From: Streptomyces sp. 135
GTDB lineage: Bacteria > Actinomycetota > Actinomycetes > Streptomycetales > Streptomycetaceae
DNA: 64,000 nucleotides
Reading direction: 5' to 3'
NCBI RefSeq assembly: GCF_020026305.1
Contig: NZ_CP075691.1
Coordinates: 5,084,001-5,148,000, forward strand
Shown here: positions 42,807 through 51,737 of the stretch, in pieces
How the letters are laid out: each line of letters starts with the position of its first letter
Numbering within the stretch: the first letter of the stretch is position 1
Notes under the pieces: generated by a model
The model's input: only the letters and a program-made list of their open reading frames with translations
Database searches by the model: none
Told to the model about the DNA's origin: nothing
Translations under genes and position numbers: made by a program

Positions 42807-42819
42807 CGTGGTGCACGGT
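42797..42819 (+). promoter_or_regulatory. PafBC-type promoter of the MoxR operon
   Basis: TTGTCAGTG (42797-42805), eight bases, then CACGGT (42814-42819). The upstream half is perfect; the -10 departs from TANNNT at its first base. Unlike the SWIM side, the gene has a normal leader with a ribosome-binding site. Confidence 0.6.
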
Positions 42820-42871
42820 GGAGACACATCCGGGCCAGATGTGCCCGGACGAGCTGGAGGGGGATCGCTCC

Positions 42872-43996
42872 ATGACCGTTTCCATCGACTCGACGACGTC
42901 CGCGACCGCGAATCAGGACACGGTCCTGAGGCCGCACGCGGAGCACGCCTTCGCCGCCGAGCTGGCCGCCCTCGCCGCGCAGGACGACCGGCCGCGGCCG
43001 CAGCGGTGGAAGCTCTCCCCGTGGGCCGTGGCGATGTATCTGCTCGGCGGCACGCTGCCCGACGGCACCGTGATCACGCCGAAGTACGTGGGTCCGCGCC
43101 GCATCGTCGAGGTCGCCGTCACCACGCTCGCCACAGATCGCGCCCTGCTGCTGCTCGGCGTGCCCGGCACGGCCAAGACCTGGGTGTCCGAGCATCTCGC
43201 GGCCGCGGTCAGCGGGGATTCGACACTGCTCGTGCAGGGCACGGCGGGCACCCCGGAAGAGGCCATCCGGTACGGGTGGAACTACGCCCAGCTCCTCGCC
43301 CACGGCCCGAGCCGTGACGCGCTCGTGCCGAGCCCCGTGATGCGGGCGATGGCCGAGGGGATGACGGCGCGCGTCGAGGAGCTGACCCGCATCCCCGCCG
43401 ACGTGCAGGACACGCTCATCACGATCCTGTCGGAGAAGACCCTCCCCATCCCCGAGCTGGGCCAGGAGGTCCAGGCCGTACGGGGCTTCAACCTCATCGC
43501 CACTGCCAACGACCGCGACCGCGGGGTCAACGACCTGTCGAGCGCCCTGCGCCGCCGCTTCAACACCGTGGTGCTGCCCCTGCCGGAGAGCGCCGACGCC
43601 GAGGTCGACATCGTCTCGCGCCGTGTCGATCAGATCGGCCGCGCGCTCGACCTGCCCGCGGGCCCTGAGGGCCTCGACGAGATACGCCGTGTCGTCACCG
43701 TCTTCCGCGAGCTGCGCGACGGCGTGACGGCCGACGGGCGTACGAAGGTGAAGTCGCCCAGCGGCACGCTGTCGACGGCCGAGGCGATCTCCGTCGTCAC
43801 CAACGGCCTCGCCCTGGCTGCCCACTTCGGAGACGGCGTCCTCCGCCCCGGCGACGTGGCAGCGGGCATCCTCGGCGCCGTGGTGCGCGACCCGGCGGCG
43901 GACCGCGTGATCTGGCAGGAGTACCTGGAGACGGTGGTGCGGGAGCGGGACGGCTGGAAGGACTTCTACCGCGCGTGCCGAGAGGTGAGCGCATGA
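42872..43996 (+). CDS. MoxR-family AAA+ ATPase
   Basis: A 374-residue AAA+ ATPase. Walker A is GVPGTAKTW at 96-104. The Walker B position reads ARVEELTRIP, where MoxR proteins usually have LLDEINRAP, so the first acid is Glu rather than Asp and the strand is less hydrophobic. Sensor 1 is NLIATANDRDRG and the arginine finger region is SALRRRFNTVVLPLP. MoxR ATPases act as chaperones that remodel or load metal into partner proteins together with a VWA protein, and a VWA gene is the third gene of this operon. ATG 42872 follows GGAGGGGG. The stop overlaps the next start (ATGA). Confidence 0.9.
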   Translation: MTVSIDSTTSATANQDTVLRPHAEHAFAAELAALAAQDDRPRPQRWKLSPWAVAMYLLGGTLPDGTVITPKYVGPRRIVEVAVTTLATDRALLLLGVPGTAKTWVSEHLAAAVSGDSTLLVQGTAGTPEEAIRYGWNYAQLLAHGPSRDALVPSPVMRAMAEGMTARVEELTRIPADVQDTLITILSEKTLPIPELGQEVQAVRGFNLIATANDRDRGVNDLSSALRRRFNTVVLPLPESADAEVDIVSRRVDQIGRALDLPAGPEGLDEIRRVVTVFRELRDGVTADGRTKVKSPSGTLSTAEAISVVTNGLALAAHFGDGVLRPGDVAAGILGAVVRDPAADRVIWQEYLETVVRERDGWKDFYRACREVSA

Positions 43997-46503
43997 CGGG
44001 GGCGGGTGGGACGCTGCTGCTCGGGGTGCGGCACCACGGGCCCGGGTCGGCCCGCGCGGTGTGGGCCGCGCTCGACGAGGCGCGGCCGGACGCCGTCCTC
44101 GTCGAGGGACCGCCGGAGGCCGACCCCCTGGTGCGGCTGGCCGGTGACGAGGGGATGCGGCCGCCGGTCGCGTTGCTCGCGCACGTCGTGGACGAGCCGG
44201 GTCGCTCGGCGTTCTGGCCGCTCGCCGAGTTCTCCCCGGAGTGGGTGGCCATCCGGTGGGCCGTGGAGAGGGATGTACCGGTCCGCTTCATCGACCTGCC
44301 GGCGGCGCACTCGCTGGCGCGGGCGGAGAAGCCTGCCGAGTCCGACGAGTCTGATGAGTCCGACGAGCCTGATGTGCCCGAGGGGGGTGATGTGCTTGAG
44401 GGGAGTGATGTGCCCGAGGAGGGTGAGGACGCCGTACGGATCGACCCCATCGCAGTCCTCGCCGAGACGGCCGGATACGACGACCCCGAGCGCTGGTGGG
44501 AGGACGTCGTCGAACACCGGGAGGCGGGCGGTGACGCGTTCGCGCCGTTCGAGGCGGTGAGTGATGCGATGGAGGCGCTGCGCGAGGTCTACGGAGATGG
44601 CGGGCACAGCCGTGACCTGGTCCGCGAGGCCCACATGAGGCTTCGGATGCGCGCCGCCCAGAAGGAGTTCGGCCCCGACCGCGTGGCGGTGGTGTGCGGG
44701 GCCTGGCATGTGCCCGCGCTGCGGCGCAAGGCCACCGTGGCCGCCGACCGGGCGCTGCTCAAGGGGCTCCCGAAGGTGAAGGCCGAGATGACGTGGGTCC
44801 CCTGGACCCACCGTCGCCTCTCCCGTGCCAGTGGGTATGGGGCGGGGATCGCCTCCCCCGGCTGGTACGGCCACCTGTTCGCCGCGGCCGACCGGCCCCT
44901 GGAGCGCTGGATGACGAAGGTCGCGGGGCTCCTGCGCGACGAGGACCGGCTCGTGTCGTCCGCGCACGTCATCGAGGCGGTACGGCTCGCCGAGGCGCTG
45001 GCCGCGATGCGGGGGCGGCCGCTGGCCGGGCTCAGCGAGACGACCGACGCCGTGCGGGCGGTGATGTGCGAGGGCTCGGACGTGCCGCTCGCCCTCGTGC
45101 ACGACAGGCTCGTCGTCGGGGACGTGCTGGGGGAGGTCCCCGAGTCGGCGCCCGCCGTGCCGCTCCAGCGCGACCTCACGCGTGCGCAGCGCAGGCTGCG
45201 GCTCAAACCGGAGGCGCTGGAGCGGGAGGTGGAGCTCGACCTCCGCAAGGAGACGGACGCGGCCCGCAGCACGCTGCTGCACCGCCTGCGGCTCCTCGGC
45301 GTCGACTGGGGTCGGCCGGAGCGGTCCCGGGGGAGCACGGGGACGTTCCGGGAGACCTGGCGGCTGCGGTGGGAGCCGGAGCTGTCCGTGCGGGTCGCGG
45401 AGGCCGGGGTGTGGGGGACCACGGTCCTCGGCGCGGCCTCCGGCAAGGCGTCGGCCGACGCGGTCGGGGCGGCGGGCCTCGCCGATGTCACCGCGCTCGC
45501 CGAGCGGTGTCTGCTGGCGGAGCTGCCGGAGGCGTTGCCCGTCGTGATGCGGGTGCTCGCCGACCGGGCGGCACTGGACGCGGACGTCGGGCACCTCGCG
45601 CAGGCCCTGCCCGCCCTCGTGCGCTCGCTCCGCTACGGGGACGTGCGGGGGACGGACACGGGGGCTCTCGGCGAGGTCGCCCTCGGACTGGCCGAGCGGG
45701 TCTTCGTGGGGCTGCCGGGCGCCTGCGTGGGGCTCGGCACGGACGCGGCCCTGGAGATGCGGGGGCATGTGGACGCCGTCCACCAGGCGGTCGGGCTGCT
45801 CGGGGAGTTCCGCGGGGGCCCTGCCGAGGAGTCCCCTGCGGGCTCTGCCGAGGCCGGGCGTGAACGGGACGGCGTCACAGGTGGGCCGGCTGGCCCTGGC
45901 GGGATACCGGCGGACGGTGCCCAGGGGAGAGGGCCGGCCGTCCCCGGCAGGGACCGCGTGCACGGGATGCGGGCGCGGTGGGGCTCCGTGTTGCGTGTGA
46001 TCGCGCGGCGGGACACGGTTGCCGGGGTTGTGCGGGGGCGGTGTGTGCGGCTGTTGTTGGACGGTGGGGAGTTGGCGGGCGACGAAGTCGCCCGGTTGAT
46101 GGGGCTCGCCCTGTCACGGGGGAGCGAACCGGCCGAAGCCGCCGCCTGGATCGAGGGCTTCGTCGGGGGCGGGTCGGGGGGCGGGATGCTCCTCGTGCAC
46201 GACGAGCGGCTGCTCGGCCTGGTCGACGACTGGCTGAGCGGCGTGTCGGACGACGCCTTCATCGACGTACTGCCGTTGCTGCGGCGCACGTTCTCGGCGT
46301 ACGAGCCCGGGGTGCGGCGGACGTTGGGGGAGCTGGTGCGGCGTGGGACGCCGGGGGCAGGGCCCGTGGTGGGCGGGGGCGGCGTGCCCGGCTTCGGCGA
46401 GGTGATCGATGCCGCGCGCGCGGACGCCGCCGTACCGACCGTGCGGCTGCTGCTCGGCATGGCACAGAGGGAGAGCGACGACACGATGGGGGTGGCGGGA
46501 TGA
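43993..46503 (+). CDS. DUF5682 family protein
   Basis: An 836-residue protein. The N-terminus TLLLGVRHHGPGSARAVWAA, then DAVLVEGPPEADPLV and PVRFIDLPAAHSLA, resembles the TraB/ChaN/EreA-like superfamily, in which a G-x-x-H histidine is part of a hydrolase or metal site; here it is GVRHHG. A middle acidic tract (DESDESDEPD) is followed by a long helical region with AVVCGAWHVPALRRK, another possible active-site histidine. The C-terminal half lacks recognisable motifs. Activity is not known; a role as the effector of this gene system is my inference. Start and stop overlap MoxR and VWA by 4 bases each, so the three proteins are probably made in fixed proportion. Confidence 0.8.
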   Translation: MTGAGGTLLLGVRHHGPGSARAVWAALDEARPDAVLVEGPPEADPLVRLAGDEGMRPPVALLAHVVDEPGRSAFWPLAEFSPEWVAIRWAVERDVPVRFIDLPAAHSLARAEKPAESDESDESDEPDVPEGGDVLEGSDVPEEGEDAVRIDPIAVLAETAGYDDPERWWEDVVEHREAGGDAFAPFEAVSDAMEALREVYGDGGHSRDLVREAHMRLRMRAAQKEFGPDRVAVVCGAWHVPALRRKATVAADRALLKGLPKVKAEMTWVPWTHRRLSRASGYGAGIASPGWYGHLFAAADRPLERWMTKVAGLLRDEDRLVSSAHVIEAVRLAEALAAMRGRPLAGLSETTDAVRAVMCEGSDVPLALVHDRLVVGDVLGEVPESAPAVPLQRDLTRAQRRLRLKPEALEREVELDLRKETDAARSTLLHRLRLLGVDWGRPERSRGSTGTFRETWRLRWEPELSVRVAEAGVWGTTVLGAASGKASADAVGAAGLADVTALAERCLLAELPEALPVVMRVLADRAALDADVGHLAQALPALVRSLRYGDVRGTDTGALGEVALGLAERVFVGLPGACVGLGTDAALEMRGHVDAVHQAVGLLGEFRGGPAEESPAGSAEAGRERDGVTGGPAGPGGIPADGAQGRGPAVPGRDRVHGMRARWGSVLRVIARRDTVAGVVRGRCVRLLLDGGELAGDEVARLMGLALSRGSEPAEAAAWIEGFVGGGSGGGMLLVHDERLLGLVDDWLSGVSDDAFIDVLPLLRRTFSAYEPGVRRTLGELVRRGTPGAGPVVGGGGVPGFGEVIDAARADAAVPTVRLLLGMAQRESDDTMGVAG

Positions 46504-47669
46504 CCGGCACGACGGATGAGCGGCTGCGGCGGTGGCGCCTCGTGCTCGGCGGGGACAGCGCCGACGGGACGGGACGCGCGCTCGCCGGGCAGGACGCGGC
46601 GATGGACGGCGCGCTCACCGCGCTCTACGGCGCGGGGGACGGGAAGGAGGGCCGGGGGCGGGACCGTTCGGCGGGGCTCGGCGGATCCGCGCCGTCCGTC
46701 GCGCGTTGGCTCGGCGACATCCGGACGTACTTCCCCTCGTCCGTCGTCCAGGTCATGCAGCGCGACGCCATCGACCGGCTCGGGCTCTCCACGCTGCTCC
46801 TGGAGCCCGAGATGCTGGAGGCCGTCGAGGCGGACGTGCACTTGGTCGGCACGCTGCTCTCCCTCAACAAGGCCATGCCGGAGACGACCAAGGAGACCGC
46901 ACGGGCCGTCGTGCGCAAGGTCGTCGAGGAACTGGAGAAGCGGCTCGCGACCAGGACCCGCTCCACGCTCACCGGCGCGCTCGACCGCAGCGCGCGCGTC
47001 AGCAGGCCCCGCCACCACGACATCGACTGGAACCGCACCATCGCGGTCAACATCAAGAACTACCTGCCGGAGTACAGGACGGTCGTCCCCGAACGGCTCA
47101 TCGGGTACGGGCGTGCGTCGCAGTCCGTGAAGAAGCACGTCATCCTCTGCGTCGACCAGTCGGGCTCGATGGCGGCGTCCGTCGTCTACGCCTCGGTGTT
47201 CGGGGCCGTCCTCGGCTCCATGCGCTCGCTGAACACACGCCTCGTCGTCTTCGACACCAACGTCGTGGACCTCACCGAGCAGCTCGACGACCCGGTGGAC
47301 GTCCTGTTCGGCACGCAGCTGGGCGGCGGGACGGACATCAACCGCGCCCTGGCGTACTGCCAGTCGCAGATCACCCGGCCCGCCGAGACGGTCGTCGTCC
47401 TCATCAGCGACCTCTACGAAGGCGGCATACGCGACGAGATGCTGAAGCGGGTCGCGGCGATGAAGGCCTCCGGAGTGCAGTTCGTGACGCTGCTCGCGCT
47501 CTCCGACGAGGGGGCGCCCGCGTACGACCGCGAGCACGCGGCCGCGCTCGCCGCGCTGGACGCGCCGGCCTTCGCCTGTACGCCGGACCTCTTCCCGGAG
47601 GTGATGGCCGCGGCGATCGAGAGGCGCCCGCTTCCCATACCGGACATCAGTGGGGGGAACCGGACATGA
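46500..47669 (+). CDS. VWA (von Willebrand A) domain protein
   Basis: A 389-residue protein. A helical N-terminal half (FPSSVVQVMQRDAIDRLGLS, then ARAVVRKVVEELEKRLATRT) is followed by a VWA domain with a complete metal-ion-dependent adhesion site: Asp219-x-Ser221-x-Ser223 in DQSGSM, Thr278 in GGGTDIN and Asp304 in ISDLYEGG. In MoxR systems such proteins act as the substrate adaptor for the AAA+ ring. The cytoplasmic location is inferred from the absence of signal peptide or membrane helix. ATG 46500 overlaps the DUF5682 stop (ATGA). It ends the operon. Confidence 0.9.
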   Translation: MTGTTDERLRRWRLVLGGDSADGTGRALAGQDAAMDGALTALYGAGDGKEGRGRDRSAGLGGSAPSVARWLGDIRTYFPSSVVQVMQRDAIDRLGLSTLLLEPEMLEAVEADVHLVGTLLSLNKAMPETTKETARAVVRKVVEELEKRLATRTRSTLTGALDRSARVSRPRHHDIDWNRTIAVNIKNYLPEYRTVVPERLIGYGRASQSVKKHVILCVDQSGSMAASVVYASVFGAVLGSMRSLNTRLVVFDTNVVDLTEQLDDPVDVLFGTQLGGGTDINRALAYCQSQITRPAETVVVLISDLYEGGIRDEMLKRVAAMKASGVQFVTLLALSDEGAPAYDREHAAALAALDAPAFACTPDLFPEVMAAAIERRPLPIPDISGGNRT

Positions 47670-47802
47670 CTGCCCATCGGTAGCAGGGGGCTTGCGCGAC
47701 GGCGGGCGTCCCGTGCGAGGATCGACGCGCCTCACCTGCGGAGCGATGCGTTCCGCCGCGCCGTGAGACGGACCTTCCCCTCAGCAGAGGACTCTCCCCG
47801 CC

Positions 47803-48813
47803 TTGACTCCCGCTTCCGCAGCCGCTCCGTCCGGAGCCGCCGTGCGCCTCGCGTACACGGTGACCGGGCGACGTGTGCTGCGCGTGGCGCTGGTGCTGGG
47901 TGGGTTGCTGGGGTTGCTGGTTCTCGGGCTCCTCTTCGGGGAGCGGGCGCAGGCGGTGGAAGGCGTTCCGTCGCGCCCCTTGGAGGGGGTCCAGTCGGCG
48001 CGGTCTGCCGAGCCGGTTCCGGTTGCCCGGCAATCGGGCGGCGCGGCCGTCGCCGAGTCGATCACTGCCTCTGCGGCCACCAAAGCGGCAGCCGAAACCG
48101 AGGCGGCCAGCGAAGCCGCAGTCGAAACCGAGGCGGCCACCGCAGCCGCAGCCGAGCCCGCCACCAAGCCGGTGACCCGGGCCGCCGCCCTGCGGTACAG
48201 CATCGAGCCGGTCGTGAAGCCCGAGGTACCGCGAACCGAACTCCCGGTCGGCAAGGCCGTGGACGACGTCACCGACGCCCTGCGCGAGACGCCGCCGCCG
48301 ACCCGGTGGATTCCGGAGCCGCAGCTTCCGGGCCTCGGCGACGGGGGCGTCGGCGACGGGGAGGGCCCCGGCCGCGACGCCGATCCCGCCCCGGCCCCCG
48401 GAGCCACGCCTGCGCCCATGCCCGCGCCCGAGGCCGCCTCGGAGGGCGGGGCGCGGGGCGACGACGGTTCCGCTTCCGGGCCGAAGCACCGTGCCGAGCG
48501 GTCGGCCGGGCCGCGGGCAGAGTCGCCGTACGCCACCGGGGCCTGGCTCCCGGGCCACCGCGTCGGCGCCCACAGCGGCAGCGGCAAGGCCGTGGGTGAA
48601 TACGGCGCGGGCCACACGCCCTCGCCCGCCGCCCCCGGAGGCAGGCTCGGCAACGCCACCGCCGTGGACGGCAACGCGTCGCGCCACGGCGATCAGTGCG
48701 CCGCCGCGCTCGACAGCCGCGCGCCGGTCCGGCTGCTCGCGGGGCCCGGGCGTCCCGCGGACTGCGCGCCGATCCGCGACCGGCACCGTGACATCCCCGA
48801 ATTCCCTGGCTAG
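47803..48813 (+). CDS. Secreted or membrane-anchored Ala/Pro-rich protein
   Basis: A 336-residue protein if TTG 47803 is the start (ribosome-binding site weak). A hydrophobic segment at about 25-45 (VLRVALVLGGLLGLLVLGLLF) ends at RAQA, so it is either exported or anchored. The rest is low-complexity: Glu/Ala/Thr repeats (TEAASEAAVETEAATAAAAE), then a Pro/Gly/Ala-rich stretch. Two cysteines occur near the C-terminus (DQCAAALDSRAPVRLLAGPG, then ADCAPI). No family is recognised. It is followed on the same strand by another secreted repeat protein. Confidence 0.6.
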   Translation: MTPASAAAPSGAAVRLAYTVTGRRVLRVALVLGGLLGLLVLGLLFGERAQAVEGVPSRPLEGVQSARSAEPVPVARQSGGAAVAESITASAATKAAAETEAASEAAVETEAATAAAAEPATKPVTRAAALRYSIEPVVKPEVPRTELPVGKAVDDVTDALRETPPPTRWIPEPQLPGLGDGGVGDGEGPGRDADPAPAPGATPAPMPAPEAASEGGARGDDGSASGPKHRAERSAGPRAESPYATGAWLPGHRVGAHSGSGKAVGEYGAGHTPSPAAPGGRLGNATAVDGNASRHGDQCAAALDSRAPVRLLAGPGRPADCAPIRDRHRDIPEFPG

Positions 48814-48945
48814 GGCAGCCCTTTCCCCGCGATGACCTGCCGCGCGGGGGCGGGACAGGTCTGCCCGTCGGCCGCCGGACTCCTGCGAAGGACTCCCGCG
48901 GACCGGATCCACAGCCAGAGCAAGAATTCGAAGGATCACGCGAGC

Positions 48946-50229
48946 ATGAACAAGAACATCCGTCGTTCCATCGTCATAGCCGCTGGTGTCACCGGTGCGT
49001 GGGCGCTCGGTTCCGCCGTCGCCAGCGCCGACGAGCTGCCCCAGCACTCCGTCGCGCTCCCGGACCAGGCGTCGGACGCGGTCTCCGACGTCACCGACGA
49101 GGCCACCGGCATCAAGGCCCAGGAGGCGAAGGCCAAGGCCAAGGCGTCCGGCGTCCAGGCCAAGGCCTCCAAGGCCACCGGTGGCTCCACCACGGCCCAG
49201 GCCGAGAAGACCGCGACCCAGGCCAAGAAGACCGCGGCCAAGACCGCCGTCCAGGCCGAGAGGAAGACCGCGCTCCCGGGCCACCTCCAGGACCAGGTCC
49301 GCCAGTACGTCGACGGCGCGCTCCCGCAGGTCGACGCGGCGGACGAGGTCGACTACCTGTTCGGCCCCCTCTCCGCCTTCGCCCCGGATCTCACCCAGGC
49401 CCGCGCCGAGGCCCAGGGCGCCGCCGCGCACGCCCCGGCCTACGCCGATGACACCGTCGCCTACGCCGATGACACCGCCACCTACGCCCAGAGCACCGGC
49501 GCCTACGCCGAGGACGCCGCCGCCTACACCCAGGGCACCGCGGTCCAGACCCAGGGCGCCGCCACCACCGCCACGGCAGCCACCATGACCCCCGCCTCGC
49601 CGATCGTCGACGAGACCGCCGCCGCCGTGCTGCCGCCCATCGCCGCCACCGCCGTCGAGGGGCTCCTGCCCGTCGCCGGGCAGGCCGTCGGGGACGCGTC
49701 GTACCTCGCGCAGGGCGTGGTCGGCGACGTGCAGCCGTTCGCGGCCGGGGTCGTCGGACAGGTGCCGCCGTTCGCGCAGGCGGTCGTCGACGAGGACGTG
49801 CGGCCGTTCGCCGGCGGCGTCATCGGCTCGGTCACGCCGCTCGTGCAGACCGTCGTGGACCAGGTGAACCCCGTCGTGCGGGGCGTCGGCGGCAGCGCGG
49901 ACAGCCTGGCGCAGGGGGTCACGGGCGACGTACGGCCGTTCGCCGGCGGAGTCGTCTCACACGTCCAGCCCTTCGCGCAGGACCTGACCGGCACCGTCAC
50001 CCCCGACGCCCAGGCGCTCGCCGGTAACGCCGTCACCGGCGTCCAGCGCGTCGGCGCCGACGTCACGCCGGACTACCTGCCGACGTACGACTCGATCGCG
50101 TCCTACACCCCGCACGCGCCGCAGGCCCCGCTCGCGTCGCAGGCCCCGCAGACCCCCAGGCCCCGCAGACCCCCCAGGCCCCGTACACGTCGTACACCGC
50201 CTGATCGCGGGAGCAACTGGAGCAACTGA
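48946..50229 (+). CDS. Secreted repeat protein with frameshifted C-terminus
   Basis: A 427-residue product from ATG 48946 (AAGGA upstream). The signal peptide MNKNIRRSIVIAAGVTGAWA is cleaved near ASA. The mature protein begins with a Lys/Ala coiled-coil-like stretch, then a tandem block with YADDT/YAQST units, and a long series of imperfect repeats around QPFAAGVVGQVPPFAQ and RPFAGGVIGSVTPLVQ. The final 30 residues are arginine/proline-rich and unlike the rest. With one extra C in the C-run at about 50152-50156 the frame would read QAPQTPQAPQTPQAP, YTSYTA and stop at 50204. Function unknown; probably a surface protein. Confidence 0.65.
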   Translation: MNKNIRRSIVIAAGVTGAWALGSAVASADELPQHSVALPDQASDAVSDVTDEATGIKAQEAKAKAKASGVQAKASKATGGSTTAQAEKTATQAKKTAAKTAVQAERKTALPGHLQDQVRQYVDGALPQVDAADEVDYLFGPLSAFAPDLTQARAEAQGAAAHAPAYADDTVAYADDTATYAQSTGAYAEDAAAYTQGTAVQTQGAATTATAATMTPASPIVDETAAAVLPPIAATAVEGLLPVAGQAVGDASYLAQGVVGDVQPFAAGVVGQVPPFAQAVVDEDVRPFAGGVIGSVTPLVQTVVDQVNPVVRGVGGSADSLAQGVTGDVRPFAGGVVSHVQPFAQDLTGTVTPDAQALAGNAVTGVQRVGADVTPDYLPTYDSIASYTPHAPQAPLASQAPQTPRPRRPPRPRTRRTPPDRGSNWSN

Positions 50230-50232
50230 AGT

Positions 50233-50270
50233 AAACGGGCGGCCCCTGACGCAGCGGGGGCCGCCCGTTT
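50233..50270 (+). terminator. Terminator after the secreted repeat protein
   Basis: AAACGGGCGGCCCC (50233-50246) pairs perfectly with 50257-50270, ending in TTT followed by G. It begins 3 bases after the stop codon. Confidence 0.9.
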
Positions 50271-50537
50271 GCCGTGGTGACCGCCGCGGCCGGGCGAGGC
50301 CGGTCACGCCGTAAGGGGCCGCTCTGTGACCGTCATCACCGCCCAAATGTGATCTGCGATTTAGGGACCCACGGCCCACGGCGATAACCTGCGAGACGGA
50401 CATGCCGCGTATTGGACTCCGTCCTACGCCTCCCTTGTGACAGCGCAGTCACGTTGCCCTCCGCGGCACGCCCACGCAGACAGCTGACACCAAAGCAGCG
50501 AGATCGCAGCGAGATCACGGATTAGGGACGGACGCGC
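50271..50537 (+). promoter_or_regulatory. sucCD upstream region with a GTGAC palindrome
   Basis: No gene is visible. At 50437-50452 GTGACAGCGCAGTCAC carries the inverted arms GTGAC and GTCAC six bases apart. This is close in look to, but not spaced like, a CRP site. It lies 85 bases before the sucC start and is the best operator candidate here. Confidence 0.4.
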
Positions 50538-51716
50538 GTGGACCTGTTCGAGTACCAGGCGAGGGACCTCTTCGCCAAGCACGGTGTACCGGTGCTGGCC
50601 GGTGAAGTCATCGACACGCCTGAGGCGGCGCGCGAGGCCACCGAGCGACTGGGCGGCAAGTCGGTCGTCAAGGCGCAGGTGAAGGTCGGTGGCCGCGGCA
50701 AGGCCGGCGGCGTGAAGCTGGCGGCGAATCCGGACGAGGCCGTCGCTCGCGCGACGGACATCCTCGGCATGGACATCAAGGGCCACACGGTCCACAAGGT
50801 GATGATCGCCGAGCTTTCTCCGGAGATCGAGGCGGAGTACTACGTCTCGTACCTCCTCGACCGCACCAACCGCACCTTCCTGGCCATGGCCTCGGTGCAG
50901 GGCGGCATGGACATCGAGGAGGTCGCGGAGAAGACCCCCGAGGCCCTCGCGAAGGTCCCGGTCAACGCCGTCGAGGGCGTGAACATCGAGAAGGCCCGCG
51001 AGATCGTGGCCCAGGCGAAGTTCCCGGCCGACGTGGCCGAGAAGGTCGCCGAGGCCATGGTGACCCTGTGGGACACCTTCGTCGCCGAGGACGCGCTCCT
51101 CGTCGAGGTCAACCCCCTGGTGAAGACCAAGGACGGCCGCATCCTGGCCCTGGACGGCAAGGTGTCCCTGGACGCCAACGCCGACTTCCGCCAGCCGGAG
51201 CACGAGGCGCTCGAGGACAAGGACGCAGCTAACCCGCTCGAAGCTGCGGCCAAGGCCAAGGGCCTCAACTACGTGAAGCTCGACGGCGAGGTCGGCATCA
51301 TCGGCAACGGCGCGGGTCTCGTCATGAGCACCCTGGACGTCGTCGCGTACGCCGGTGAGGCGCACGGCGGCGTGAAGCCCGCCAACTTCCTCGACATCGG
51401 TGGCGGCGCCTCCGCCGAGGTCATGGCGAACGGCCTGGAGATCATCCTCGGCGACTCGGACGTCAAGTCCGTCTTCGTCAACGTCTTCGGTGGCATCACC
51501 GCGTGCGACGAGGTCGCCAACGGCATCGTGCAGGCCCTGGAACTGCTCGCCTCCAAGGGCGAGAAGGTCGAGAAGCCGCTGGTCGTGCGCCTCGACGGCA
51601 ACAACGCGGAGCTGGGTCGCAAGATCCTGAGCGACGCCAACCACCCGCTCGTGCAGCGTGTGGACACCATGGACGGCGCGGCCGACAAGGCCGCCGAGCT
51701 CGCGGCCGCGAAGTAA
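50538..51716 (+). CDS. sucC: Succinyl-CoA synthetase beta subunit
   Basis: A 392-residue subunit of the citric-acid-cycle enzyme that makes succinate and ATP or GTP from succinyl-CoA. It has the ATP-grasp fold: the start MDLFEYQARDLFAKHGVPV, the nucleotide-binding VVKAQVKVGGRGKAGGVKLA, the metal-binding VEVNPLVKTKDG and the subunit-contact region GGGASAEVMANGLEIIL with FVNVFGGITACDEVANGIV. The length is normal for the family. GTG 50538 follows GGGACGGA. sucD starts 21 bases after its stop. Confidence 0.97.
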   Translation: MDLFEYQARDLFAKHGVPVLAGEVIDTPEAAREATERLGGKSVVKAQVKVGGRGKAGGVKLAANPDEAVARATDILGMDIKGHTVHKVMIAELSPEIEAEYYVSYLLDRTNRTFLAMASVQGGMDIEEVAEKTPEALAKVPVNAVEGVNIEKAREIVAQAKFPADVAEKVAEAMVTLWDTFVAEDALLVEVNPLVKTKDGRILALDGKVSLDANADFRQPEHEALEDKDAANPLEAAAKAKGLNYVKLDGEVGIIGNGAGLVMSTLDVVAYAGEAHGGVKPANFLDIGGGASAEVMANGLEIILGDSDVKSVFVNVFGGITACDEVANGIVQALELLASKGEKVEKPLVVRLDGNNAELGRKILSDANHPLVQRVDTMDGAADKAAELAAAK

Positions 51717-51737
51717 GGGACGAGGGACAGAACAGCC

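Noticed and set aside
50437..50452. CRP site upstream of sucC
   Set aside because: The GTGA and TCAC halves are eight bases apart instead of six, so it is kept only as an unnamed palindrome.
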